Assembly (NCBI GenBank): GCA_964633815.1
Contig: CAZWHW010000003.1
Coordinates: 1 to 64,000, forward strand
DNA length: 64,000 nt
Origin: CALKZN01 sp964633815
GTDB taxonomy: Bacteria > Pseudomonadota > Gammaproteobacteria > Arenicellales > Arenicellaceae
Direction of reading: 5' to 3'
The position numbers were made by a program, and so were the translations under genes. Within the stretch, counting starts at the first letter, position 1; each line of letters starts with the position of its first letter. Of the stretch, positions 43,110-51,907 are shown piece after piece. The notes under the pieces were generated by a model. The model was not told the origin of the DNA and made no database searches. It saw only the letters and a list, made by a program, of their open reading frames with translations.

Positions 43110-45112
43110 TAGCTAGATGCTTGGACTTCAGTGGTGTCTAAATTATTGATGGTTTGACCAATAGTTTGGTCGTTTTCAACTAACACCTTAACTTTGCGAT
43201 AACGGCGGTCAAATAAGGCGATAAGTGCTCCCAGAGCCATCACGAATCCACCAATCCAAATCCACACCACAAATGATTTATAATACAAACGAACACTCCA
43301 TGTTTCTGATGAATTTAACGCCTCTTGACCTAGTGAAACATACAGATCTCTTCTCAAGCTTGTATTAATAGCCGCTTCTGTCATAGGTTCTGTACCATTG
43401 CTATATAAACGCTTTTGCGGTTTTAATTCAGTGACTTTCTTGCCATTGCGGGTGATGATGAATTTGCCCTCATTTGCGAAATAGTTCTCAATGGCTTTAT
43501 TTTCAACACCTTTAAATTTCACTTCATAATCGCGCAATTTAAAAGTGTCACCAAAGCTCATAGATAAGTCCTTTTCTATACTGTAAGTGTTGACATGGGT
43601 AACGCCTAGCACAAATAAGGCTACGCCAATATGAGCGACAGTCATGCCAATAAATGCTGCAGGCTGTTTTAGTTTTTTGATAAAGCTAGTTTGATTTTTG
43701 GCACGCTCTTTCCAACCATATATTGCCCAGCTAACAATCCATAAACTAAGAAAAACTCCACTGGCTGCACCAATAGAAAATTCTGTTTGTGTTTGTTGGC
43801 TCATCAATAAGGTGATAATGATTGCACCAATAATGCTGATGGTTGCTAATATCACTGCAGGAGATTTGAAACGACTGACCTCGTCACGTTTCCAACGCGA
43901 CATCGAACCTAGCCCGACCAGTAATGTTAAAGGTAACATTAAGACGGCAAACATAAAATCAAAATAGGGTGCGCCCACCGAGATTTTTCCTTTACCCATC
44001 GCTTCAATCACTAAGGGAAAAAGTGTGCCAAGAAATACCATAAACGCGCTAACAATCAAAAAGACATTATTTAATAGCAGGTTACTTTCTTTGGAAAACA
44101 AGGCAAAGCCAACGGTGCTTCGAATTTTGTAGGCACGTAAACTATAAAGCAATAGTGAACCACCAATGACAATTAATAAAAATATTAGAATAAATAGACC
44201 ACGTTCTGGATCACTTGCAAAGGCATGCACTGAAGTTAATAAACCCGAACGGACAATGAATGTTCCTAGCAAGCTGAGTGAAAACGCAGTGATAGATAAT
44301 AATACTGTCCAAGCGATAAAGGCACCGCGTTTTTCAGTCACCGCTAAGGAGTGAATCAAGGCCGTACCCACTAACCATGGCATGAATGATGCATTTTCTA
44401 CTGGATCCCAAAACCACCAACCACCCCAGCCAAGTTCATAATAGGCCCACCAACTACCTAGAGTGATACCAATTGTTAAAAATAACCAAGCTGCACCTGT
44501 CCATGGTCTTGCCCAGCGTGCCCACTGTGCGTCGAGCTTGCCGCTAAGTAATGCGGCAATAGCAAATGCAAAGGCGACACTAAAGCCTACATAGCCCAAA
44601 TATAGCAGCGGCGGATGAATTGCAAGGCCAGGGTCTTGCAGTAATGGATTGAGTTCTTGGCCATCAATAGGCACAGGGATTTTGCGCGCAAAAGGGTTAG
44701 ATGTGAACAGCATAAAACTTAAGAATCCAACATTGATCCATGCGAGCACTGATAGAACGCGAGTAGTGAATTCTGAAGGAATGCTACGACTGTAGATTGC
44801 GACCAATAATGTCCATGTACTTTGAATAAGAATCCATAATAGTAATGAACCTTCATGAGCGCCCCAAACTCCTGAAATTCGATAGATCAGCGGTTGAATC
44901 AGGTTGCTATTTAAAGCGACATAATCAATTGAAAAGTCATGAATGATGAAACTATAGGTCAGAATGCCATATGCAAGCGCAACCAACATGAAGGTCATAT
45001 AGGTGCCTTGTTTGGCAAAACGAGCCCCTTCGCCTTGAAAGCAAAAAACGCCTTGAAAAATTGAAATGATTAAGGCCAGAATCAGTGATATTTGTGCAAT
45101 CTCAGGAAGCAT
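43109..45112 (-). CDS. ccmF: Cytochrome c haem lyase subunit CcmF
   Basis: A 667-residue inner-membrane protein with about fifteen helices, which attaches haem delivered by CcmE to apocytochrome c. The periplasmic tryptophan-rich WWD signature is present as ELGWGGWWFWDPVENASFMPW near residues 228-248, and histidines such as that in SGVWGAHEGSLLLW and VTEKRGAF-region residues ligate haem b. Length matches E. coli CcmF (647). It starts at ATG 45112 after ccmE (53-base gap) and is coupled to ccmG. Confidence 0.96.
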   Translation of the reverse strand: MLPEIAQISLILALIISIFQGVFCFQGEGARFAKQGTYMTFMLVALAYGILTYSFIIHDFSIDYVALNSNLIQPLIYRISGVWGAHEGSLLLWILIQSTWTLLVAIYSRSIPSEFTTRVLSVLAWINVGFLSFMLFTSNPFARKIPVPIDGQELNPLLQDPGLAIHPPLLYLGYVGFSVAFAFAIAALLSGKLDAQWARWARPWTGAAWLFLTIGITLGSWWAYYELGWGGWWFWDPVENASFMPWLVGTALIHSLAVTEKRGAFIAWTVLLSITAFSLSLLGTFIVRSGLLTSVHAFASDPERGLFILIFLLIVIGGSLLLYSLRAYKIRSTVGFALFSKESNLLLNNVFLIVSAFMVFLGTLFPLVIEAMGKGKISVGAPYFDFMFAVLMLPLTLLVGLGSMSRWKRDEVSRFKSPAVILATISIIGAIIITLLMSQQTQTEFSIGAASGVFLSLWIVSWAIYGWKERAKNQTSFIKKLKQPAAFIGMTVAHIGVALFVLGVTHVNTYSIEKDLSMSFGDTFKLRDYEVKFKGVENKAIENYFANEGKFIITRNGKKVTELKPQKRLYSNGTEPMTEAAINTSLRRDLYVSLGQEALNSSETWSVRLYYKSFVVWIWIGGFVMALGALIALFDRRYRKVKVLVENDQTIGQTINNLDTTEVQASS

Positions 45113-45165
45113 ATAGGGAATCGTTTAATATGAAATTGTAATGGATAGTAGTCTTAAAGAATAAC

Positions 45166-45654
45166 TCAATAGTTGCTAATAGGCTGAGCTGAAGCGTTTT
45201 CTGCATTGATATTATCAATGCAGATAGATTTTTGTTCTTCAATTAAGCTAGCTGCCGCTTCGGTTGGCACATAATTTTCATCATGTTTGGCAAGTACTTC
45301 GCTGGCTTGCATAGTTTTGTTGGCATCAAATATACCATTGGCAACAATGGTTTGGCCTTCACGAAATAAATCGGGCAACTGCCCTGTATAGAACACTGAA
45401 ACATCGGCTTTGCAGTCAGTCAAAATAAATTCATAACTGATGTTATCAGCTTGTTTTTCAATGCTGCCAGGTTTTACAAGTCCAGCGATTCGGTATTGAT
45501 TACTTTGGTCTATATTGATGCTTTCAACATCTTTTAGTTCAACAAAGAAACGAATATTTTCTTTGAAGGCGGTAAGGCCAAGTACTGTTGCAATTGAAAC
45601 ACCGATTAAGATGGCAGCTACAACAGATAAGCGTTTTTTTTGTTTAGGGGTCAT
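45166..45654 (-). CDS. ccmE: Haem chaperone CcmE
   Basis: A 162-residue protein with one N-terminal helix (LSVVAAILIGVSIATVLGLTAF) and a periplasmic OB-fold. VLAKHDENYVPTEAA near residues 121-135 holds the His that binds haem covalently and the nearby Tyr. It takes haem from the CcmABCD complex to CcmF. It starts at ATG 45654, 71 bases after ccmD. Length matches the family (about 160). Confidence 0.95.
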   Translation of the reverse strand: MTPKQKKRLSVVAAILIGVSIATVLGLTAFKENIRFFVELKDVESINIDQSNQYRIAGLVKPGSIEKQADNISYEFILTDCKADVSVFYTGQLPDLFREGQTIVANGIFDANKTMQASEVLAKHDENYVPTEAAASLIEEQKSICIDNINAENASAQPISNY

Positions 45655-45725
45655 AATAAACTGCGTATTCTATTAATTCAGAGATAAATGATAGTAAAGC
45701 ATAACGAAGATCAAAATTAAGTGCT

Positions 45726-45932
45726 TTAGTTTGTTTGGCGTTTGTTAACGCGTTCTTGGCGCGCAGCGGCAAGATGCTGTTGTTTTTGATAGTTACGATA
45801 TACTTGTTTACGTGTTCTTAAAGCGCTGAAAATTAAACCAGCAATCGCGATGATGGTTAATCCCCATGACGACCAGACGTATTTAGCATAGCCCCCCATC
45901 GCGATAAATTCATTGAAATTAAAGTCATTCAT
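45726..45932 (-). CDS. ccmD: Haem exporter subunit CcmD
   Basis: A 68-residue single-helix protein. FNEFIAMGGYAKYVWSSWGLT with a following helix (IIAIAGLIFSALRTRKQVY) and a basic cytoplasmic tail is the standard CcmD pattern. CcmD helps release haem-CcmE from the CcmABC complex. It lies between ccmC (9 bases) and ccmE (71 bases). Confidence 0.92.
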   Translation of the reverse strand: MNDFNFNEFIAMGGYAKYVWSSWGLTIIAIAGLIFSALRTRKQVYRNYQKQQHLAAARQERVNKRQTN

Positions 45933-45941
45933 TGTGTGTTT

Positions 45942-46697
45942 CTATTTGAGTTTTGCCTCAATGGTTTCTTTAACCCATTGGCTGCCTTGTTCTTGAATTA
46001 ATGCTTGCGTGCGAGCTTTTATAAACATTAACCAACCATAGAAGAACTTGTAGGCAAAGGCCATCATCATCAATGGTATTAACATGCTAGCAGGCATTGC
46101 TGGACCACCCTCGCGAAGTACGGTCGATGTTTGGTGTAAGCTGTTCCACCATTCGACAGAATAATGGATGATTGGGATATTAATTACGCCAACAATACAT
46201 AAAATAGCAGCTGCTTTTTCGGCAGTTTTTCTTTCAGTAAAAGCTGAATAAAGCACCATGATTCCGAAATAAAGAAATAATAAAACTAGCTCGGAAGTAA
46301 GGCGAGCTTCCCATTCCCACCAAGTGCCCCAAGTTGGACGACCCCACAGTGAGCCGGTCGCCAATGCAAGGAAGGTAAACGTTGCGCCAATCGGGGCGGA
46401 GGTGATGAGTACAATAAATGCCATTTTCATCCGCCAAATCAAACCGACTGCGCCAGCACTGGCCATGACGACATAGATGAATAAAGACATCCAGGCAGCA
46501 GGCACGTGCACATAGATAATACGAAAGCTATCACCTTGCTGATAGTCAGCAGGCGCAATAACGAGCCCTAGAAAAGCACCGATAACAAACAAAATCGCAG
46601 CAATGGCACCAAAAATGGGAATCCAATAACCAGCAATTCGATAGAATTCTCGAGGACTACCTAAACGGTGATAAAAGTTTTTAATGGCTTGCCACAT
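45942..46697 (-). CDS. ccmC: Haem exporter permease CcmC
   Basis: A 251-residue membrane protein with six helices. The WWD motif GRPTWGTWWEWEARLTSELVL lies near residues 125-145, and IYVHVPAAWMSLFIY holds one of the conserved haem-ligating histidines. CcmC loads haem on CcmE. Length matches E. coli CcmC (245). It starts at ATG 46697, 69 bases after ccmB. Confidence 0.95.
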   Translation of the reverse strand: MWQAIKNFYHRLGSPREFYRIAGYWIPIFGAIAAILFVIGAFLGLVIAPADYQQGDSFRIIYVHVPAAWMSLFIYVVMASAGAVGLIWRMKMAFIVLITSAPIGATFTFLALATGSLWGRPTWGTWWEWEARLTSELVLLFLYFGIMVLYSAFTERKTAEKAAAILCIVGVINIPIIHYSVEWWNSLHQTSTVLREGGPAMPASMLIPLMMMAFAYKFFYGWLMFIKARTQALIQEQGSQWVKETIEAKLK

Positions 46698-46766
46698 AGG
46701 TTTTGTATTTTCCGTTTCTTTGCTTGTTATTTAACGTTAATAATGTCTAGCTAATTAGACCGTAGT

Positions 46767-47462
46767 TTATTCAATCGTATTACGTAGAGCAAAACTCATG
46801 CCAAATGGAGCAAAAGTGATCGCTAATACGGATAGTGTAGCAAGGGTATATAAAGCTCCAGTAACTGATTCACCAGACACTGATCTTACCACTGCACCTG
46901 CTCCAAATATTAGAATAGGTATAAATAAGGGTAAAACAACAATTGCTATTAATAAGCCACTGCGTTCGATTGTGACCGTGAGTGCTGCGCCAATACCGCC
47001 AATTAATTGTAGGCTGATTGTGCCAAGTAGTAGGGATATAAACAATACTTTGATGTGTTCTAAATCAATATTGCTAGCAAGGCAAACAATACACGCTAGG
47101 ATACTAAGGAAAACACCATTAAATAACCAATAAACTAGCACTTTTGCCAATGAGATCAAAGATAAAGATCGATTTCCAATAAGCCATTGTTCAAGCGAGC
47201 CATCTTCGTAATCTCCACGAAATAAACTGCTTAGGCTCATCATGATGGCCAATACAATAGCTACCCAAGATACGCTAGGCATGATTGTTTTTAATAATTC
47301 TGGGTCATTGCCAAGACTAAATGGAAAAAGAGAAACGGTAATCAAGAAAAAAAATAATGGTTGAACAATGTTTTCTTGATTGCTCCAAAGTAGAGCTGAC
47401 TCACGGCTTACAAATAGAGAGAAGCTAGAAAAATTGCCTATTTGAGTTGCTGTGTTATTCAT
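46767..47462 (-). CDS. ccmB: Haem exporter permease CcmB
   Basis: A 231-residue protein with six transmembrane helices, the ABC permease partner of CcmA. LFRGDYEDGSLEQWLIGNRSL near residues 80-100 is the family's cytoplasmic loop, and PLFFFLITVSLFPFSLG is the first long helix. With CcmA it uses ATP to release haem-bound CcmE. It starts at ATG 47462, two bases after ccmA ends. Confidence 0.94.
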   Translation of the reverse strand: MNNTATQIGNFSSFSLFVSRESALLWSNQENIVQPLFFFLITVSLFPFSLGNDPELLKTIMPSVSWVAIVLAIMMSLSSLFRGDYEDGSLEQWLIGNRSLSLISLAKVLVYWLFNGVFLSILACIVCLASNIDLEHIKVLFISLLLGTISLQLIGGIGAALTVTIERSGLLIAIVVLPLFIPILIFGAGAVVRSVSGESVTGALYTLATLSVLAITFAPFGMSFALRNTIE

Positions 47463-47464
47463 GT

Positions 47465-48136
47465 CTAGGCAGTCTCTGTTTCAGCGTGTGTATAAATTGG
47501 GTTGAATGTGGTGAGGTCAATGGATTTTTCTCTTGCGATGAGGGCTGAGTTTTCTATTTCAGCATGATGTGTTAAGACGATGATGCCGCCTTTGTTTAAA
47601 AAGTTTAAACAATGCTGTTCTAATAAACTGCGTCCCTCGACATCAATGCCTGTAAAAGGTTCGTCGAGCAGCCAAAGTTTAGTTGATGCCAATAATAATC
47701 GTGCAAATCCTAATCGTCGACGTTGACCAAAAGAAAGTTGTCGAGCGGGGATATAGGCTGTGTGGCTGATATCTAGTGCGGTTAAAATATCAAGAAGTTC
47801 TTGCGGGTTATTTTGATGGTATAACTGTTGATAAAAACGTAGATTTTCCAAAGCAGTAAATTCATTTTTAATGCCATCTCTATGTGCCAGATATGCAATG
47901 TCGCTGGCAAAACTGTCTGATTTATTGATTCTTTCGCCATTCCAAAGTACTTGTCCATCATCAGGCGAAGTAATACCAGCGATGATTCGCAAAAGGCTAG
48001 TTTTACCACTACCGTTTTCTCCTCGAATACGTAATATATCTCCATTGATGGCTATGGAATTGAGACTTGTAAACAAGGTGTTGTTGCCGCGGATACAGCA
48101 AATATTTTCCAGTGATAATTGGTTGCTTGTTGACAT
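47465..48136 (-). CDS. ccmA: Haem exporter ATPase CcmA
   Basis: A 223-residue ABC ATPase and first gene of the ccm operon. Walker A is RGENGSGKTSLLRI, the signature is LSFGQRRRLGFARLL (a CcmA-type variant), Walker B is KLWLLDEPFTGID, and the switch is LTHHAE. It starts at ATG 48136. The operon promoter must lie in the 130 bases between here and the divergent ppk2 start at 48267; I do not assign boxes. Confidence 0.94.
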   Translation of the reverse strand: MSTSNQLSLENICCIRGNNTLFTSLNSIAINGDILRIRGENGSGKTSLLRIIAGITSPDDGQVLWNGERINKSDSFASDIAYLAHRDGIKNEFTALENLRFYQQLYHQNNPQELLDILTALDISHTAYIPARQLSFGQRRRLGFARLLLASTKLWLLDEPFTGIDVEGRSLLEQHCLNFLNKGGIIVLTHHAEIENSALIAREKSIDLTTFNPIYTHAETETA

Positions 48137-48266
48137 GTATTTTTTTGGTTTAAATACTTTGCTGAGCTTGGTAAGCTAATAAGAAAATAATGTGGCTATA
48201 AATTGAAGGCTGCATTCTAGCATTTTCTATTGAAATTATAAGCGAGTAAGTTTCATTGAGGTATCT

Positions 48267-49088
48267 ATGAGTCAGTTTTCTATCGAGAATTTAAAAGTTA
48301 AACAGGGTGAGGTTTTGTCATTAGGTAACCATAATACTGATGAGACTTTTGATTTGACAAAAGATGAGGTTAAAAATGCAACTAAAAAGTTATATAAACG
48401 CCTCGCTGAACTTCATGATTGTTTATATGCAGAGAAGAAACAAAGTCTGTTGTTAGTACTACAAGCCATGGACGCTGCTGGCAAAGATAGTACGATTGGT
48501 AAATTGACTAAAAACATATCCGCGCATGGTGTTAGGACGCAAAGTTTTGGTAAACCTACTAAAGAAGAAATGGCACATGATTTTCTCTGGCGGATTCATA
48601 AGGTAGTACCAAAAGCGGGTGAGATGGTTATTTTTAATCGTTCACACTATGAGGATGTCTTAATTGTGAAAGTGCATGATTGGGTGAGTCAACAAAAGAT
48701 TGATCAGCGTTACAAACGGATTAATCAATTTGAGAGTTTACTTGCTGATAATCAGACAAAAGTTGTGAAAATTATGCTAAATATTTCACCTGAATACCAG
48801 TTGGAACGTTTTAAGAATCGTTTAGAAGTGCCCGGGAAAAATTGGAAATTTAACCCAGGAGATTTGGTAGAGCGCGCGAAATGGGGTGAATATATGCAAG
48901 CTTTTTCTTCAGCTTTACAAAATTGTTCTACTTCTGATGCACCTTGGTATGTCATTCCTGCTGAAAACCGTTGGTTTCGTGATTATGCAGTCGCTAAAAT
49001 TTTGGTTGAAACAATTGAAGCGATGGCACCAGCTTATCCAGAGCCTGATTATGATGCTGAAAAATTCAAGGTTGATAGTATTTTTTGA
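48267..49088 (+). CDS. ppk2: Polyphosphate kinase 2 family protein
   Basis: A 273-residue PPK2 enzyme that phosphorylates nucleotides with polyphosphate. Walker A is LLVLQAMDAAGKDSTIGKL, Walker B is VIFNRSHYEDVLI, and a basic lid follows (RYKRINQFE). The QAMDAAGKDSTI form and length resemble class III members that can use AMP and ADP. It is a soluble cytoplasmic enzyme, starting at ATG 48267 behind a GAGGT site. It stands alone and is divergent from the ccm operon. The exact nucleotide preference needs an assay. Confidence 0.9.
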   Translation: MSQFSIENLKVKQGEVLSLGNHNTDETFDLTKDEVKNATKKLYKRLAELHDCLYAEKKQSLLLVLQAMDAAGKDSTIGKLTKNISAHGVRTQSFGKPTKEEMAHDFLWRIHKVVPKAGEMVIFNRSHYEDVLIVKVHDWVSQQKIDQRYKRINQFESLLADNQTKVVKIMLNISPEYQLERFKNRLEVPGKNWKFNPGDLVERAKWGEYMQAFSSALQNCSTSDAPWYVIPAENRWFRDYAVAKILVETIEAMAPAYPEPDYDAEKFKVDSIF

Positions 49089-49116
49089 TTAACAAAAAAC
49101 CATAATCTACTGCGCT

Positions 49117-49671
49117 TTAATTATTGTTTTTTTCATTAAGTTCAGGAAAAAGTTCTCTCTCTTGTAAAAAAGGATGGATTTCTAATGCTTGTTTAATGCT
49201 AGCTTTGGCTAGATCATGTTTGTTTTTTCTTAGATAAATCACAGCTCTGCCAGCCATTGCCCCAAAATGCCTTGGTTCAAGTTCTAATGTTTTTTCTATA
49301 TCAACCAATGCTAAATCAAATTTATTTTGATAGTAATAAGCAATTGCTCGTTGATTCCATGCCTCGGCATAGTTTGGTTCTTTGCTAATGATTTCATTTA
49401 GGCTTTCAAGTGCACTTGTTATGTTAAGTTCCTTTCTAAAATAATAAGCATCATTCATTAGTCCATTTATTTTTTCATTCTTAGGTTTTAACCATATTTG
49501 CCAAATTTGATTTTCGTATTTTCGAGCTTTTTTTTCATCAGTTTCTGCTTTTAATAATGAGAAAAGCTCGTCTAGATTTAGACTTTTAAGTTGATTATTA
49601 GCAATTGATGCAGTGTTTAAAAACAGTCCGAAAAAAAGAAATATGCAAAATAGATAGGATAGTTTTTTCAT
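49117..49671 (-). CDS. Exported tetratricopeptide repeat protein
   Basis: A 184-residue protein. MKKLSYLFCIFLFFGLFLNTASIA is a signal peptide. After a charged linker, residues about 85-170 form two to three TPRs (ITSALESLNEIISKEPNYAEAW, FDLALVDIEKTLELEPRHF, HDLAKASIKQALEIHP). It probably mediates protein contacts in the periplasm. It is monocistronic, convergent with ppk2 (28 bases between stops). No pathway is evident. Confidence 0.8.
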   Translation of the reverse strand: MKKLSYLFCIFLFFGLFLNTASIANNQLKSLNLDELFSLLKAETDEKKARKYENQIWQIWLKPKNEKINGLMNDAYYFRKELNITSALESLNEIISKEPNYAEAWNQRAIAYYYQNKFDLALVDIEKTLELEPRHFGAMAGRAVIYLRKNKHDLAKASIKQALEIHPFLQERELFPELNEKNNN

Positions 49672-49913
49672 GCTGATTGTTTATTAGTTTAATTCGTTAC
49701 TATACAGACCTTCTTTTTCATAGAAAAATCTCATTTTTTATGAAATTAATTGTGTATAAATAAAGTTTTGAAACTAATTAGATAACGATACTCTTTTGGA
49801 TAAAGATTTTTAATAAGTACGCCGTTAATGATAGACGTTTCATGCTTATATTCTGATGTTAGGCAAATGAAAATTACCTAATAAGATAGATTAAAAGTAT
49901 GATATTAGTTGGA

Positions 49914-51869
49914 CTAAAAACTGACTGCTTCAAGCTGAATCAAGTTTTGTTTGGCTATTGCATCACCACCTATGGCTGCGAGACGATACCATTTAATAGC
50001 TTCGTCTTGGCTTTGTTCAACGCCTTTACCAAAGAAATACATATTGCCCAAATTAGTTTGTGCGCCAGGGTAATTTTGAGCTGCAGCTTTGCGGTACCAA
50101 TTAAGTGCCTCATCATAACTTTGGGTGACTATAATGCCGTCTTCATACAAAGATCCAAGATCAGACTGAGCCCATGATTGACTCTGTTGTGCACGCTTAA
50201 TTAAGTCAGGTAATGCAGTGCGTAAATATTGTGAGCCTAATGCTTGGTCTTGGGCTACACCCCGACCAAACTGGTACATATAGCCAATACGAATTTGTGC
50301 GCGTGTAATATTTTTATCAGCCAATGGGGCTAAATTTGAAAAAGCCGTGATGTATTCTCCGTTGTAGTAGGCTTGTAAACCAGTGGTTAGTTGATTCTGA
50401 TCTTGGTTGATATCTACGGCAGCAGGTACATTCGGAGGGTTTGCAACCGCAGTGCTACTTGGGTTGTCCTGAGTTGGAATATTTTGTGCATTATTTGGAG
50501 CAGGTGGAACAGGTGGAGCAGGTGGAGCAGGTGGAGCAGGTGGAGCAGGATTTAGTGCGTCCGTTACAGGTGCGACCGCTCTTAATGAATCTCTTTCTCG
50601 TTGTGCAATGGTCGTATCATTTGAAGAAATACTGAGGTCTGTGATTGGAGCCGGAGAATTGTTTTTATTTGATTGAATAGGTGAAGTTTGAGATTCAGGA
50701 TTTATGTTATTTTGATTTGATGTTGCCTCAGAATTGTTCGGAAACGGTGCGAATACAGTAGTTTCGTTTTGATCAGCATTAGAATTATTCTCAGCAACAT
50801 TTTCCTCAGAGGTCAACTCTGGTTTGTTTTTCGCTTCGTCAAGACGTTTATTTAAAAAAGTAGTTAGTACAGAATCTTCACTTGCTAAACTTAAATTTTC
50901 AATTGTAGCTTCAGCCTTATCCCACTGACGGTCATTAATTTGCTGTTCAGCAAGATCAGCATAATTTTGACGAATTGTTTCAAGACCCTGACGAGCTTTG
51001 CTGTTTTTTTGATCAAGTTTTAAAATTTCTTGATAAAAGAAAGTAGCATTCCTTTTGTTTGGTTTGACTAAGTTATTTTTTTTAGCAGCTTGATCAGCTT
51101 GTTTGAATAGCACTGTTATTTTCTGATTGATAACTTGCTGTTTTTGTTTTACTTCATAAGCACTAATCGCTTCAGTTAAATCAAAATATTCTACTGACTC
51201 AATATCAATTGTAGCCAATGATTCTTGAGCTTTTTTTGCGGTGGTTACGTCATTTGCAATAAGCATTTCATTGCCAACAGTTAGTAAACGATTGAGCATA
51301 TAATTAATACCATCCGTTGCAGCGATATTATTGCTGTCTAAAGCCAACATTTCCTGATAATAAATTAAAGCGTTATCATTAATGGGACTGGTAAAGTCAC
51401 CTTTAACGATTGAAGCTTCAGCTTTTGTTTTTAATTCTAGTAGTTTTTTTTGGAGCAATTCTGTTTGACGATAATCGGCTGCTCGATTGCGATCATCTGA
51501 GAGTGTAAACGAATTTTCGCCATTACCATTGGGCGTCTCTTCTGCAATTTTCTCTATGTTCTGGTTATATAAATCGTTTGCTGGTATTGTTGATTGATTT
51601 TGAGTGATTTTTGGTATTTTATTGGTAAATTCGGGTATAACAAATATAAGACCTGAGAATAAAACTAAACAAGCAGCAATTATCCATCCAGCATAGTTAC
51701 GTTTAGGAACTTGGCGACTAACTCCATCTAAGTTGCCACCAATGACCCGAGATTGACGATGAGAGTCTTTAGTTGGCAAGTCGAGCGAAGAACGTTCAAC
51801 TCGAATTGGAGTTTTACGAATAGAATCTGATAAAGACTGCTCTATTTCATTGCGACTAGGTCTGTTCAT
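49914..51869 (-). CDS. Sel1-repeat membrane protein with proline-rich linker
   Basis: A 651-residue protein. A basic cytoplasmic N-terminus is followed by one helix at about 58-80 (GWIIAACLVLFSGLIFVIP). Residues about 130-350 contain helical repeats with paired segments (ALIYYQEMLALDSNNIAATDG and ATFFYQEILKLDQKNSKARQG are alike), then a long Asn/Gln/Ser-rich region. PAPPAPPAPPAPPVPPAP near 440-457 is a spacer. The C-terminus has three Sel1 repeats (IGYMYQFGRGVAQDQ, LGSLYEDGIIVTQSYDEA, LGNMYFFGKGVEQSQDEAIKWY). The layout suggests a periplasmic scaffold reaching across the wall; partners are unknown. Confidence 0.72.
   Translation of the reverse strand: MNRPSRNEIEQSLSDSIRKTPIRVERSSLDLPTKDSHRQSRVIGGNLDGVSRQVPKRNYAGWIIAACLVLFSGLIFVIPEFTNKIPKITQNQSTIPANDLYNQNIEKIAEETPNGNGENSFTLSDDRNRAADYRQTELLQKKLLELKTKAEASIVKGDFTSPINDNALIYYQEMLALDSNNIAATDGINYMLNRLLTVGNEMLIANDVTTAKKAQESLATIDIESVEYFDLTEAISAYEVKQKQQVINQKITVLFKQADQAAKKNNLVKPNKRNATFFYQEILKLDQKNSKARQGLETIRQNYADLAEQQINDRQWDKAEATIENLSLASEDSVLTTFLNKRLDEAKNKPELTSEENVAENNSNADQNETTVFAPFPNNSEATSNQNNINPESQTSPIQSNKNNSPAPITDLSISSNDTTIAQRERDSLRAVAPVTDALNPAPPAPPAPPAPPVPPAPNNAQNIPTQDNPSSTAVANPPNVPAAVDINQDQNQLTTGLQAYYNGEYITAFSNLAPLADKNITRAQIRIGYMYQFGRGVAQDQALGSQYLRTALPDLIKRAQQSQSWAQSDLGSLYEDGIIVTQSYDEALNWYRKAAAQNYPGAQTNLGNMYFFGKGVEQSQDEAIKWYRLAAIGGDAIAKQNLIQLEAVSF
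50503..50547 (-). repeat. Five tandem 9-bp repeats encoding Pro-Pro-Ala
   Basis: Five consecutive 9-base units (GGTGGAGCA on the plus strand; the first reads GGTGGAACA) lie within the Sel1 protein gene and encode the proline linker. The four last units are identical, so copy number could vary by slippage without a frameshift. Confidence 0.9.
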
Positions 51870-51907
51870 ATCTATTTAAAATATTCGATTCAAGCAAGTA
51901 ATATATC

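Noticed and set aside
43109..48136. Possible break or missing gene in the ccm operon
   Set aside because: All of ccmA to ccmI are present in order with intact motifs; the gaps of 50-70 bases contain nothing.
49672..49913. 242-base gap as a possible small RNA or hidden gene
   Set aside because: AT-rich with only a 5-bp stem (TTAGG/CCTAA) and no open frame with a ribosome site.
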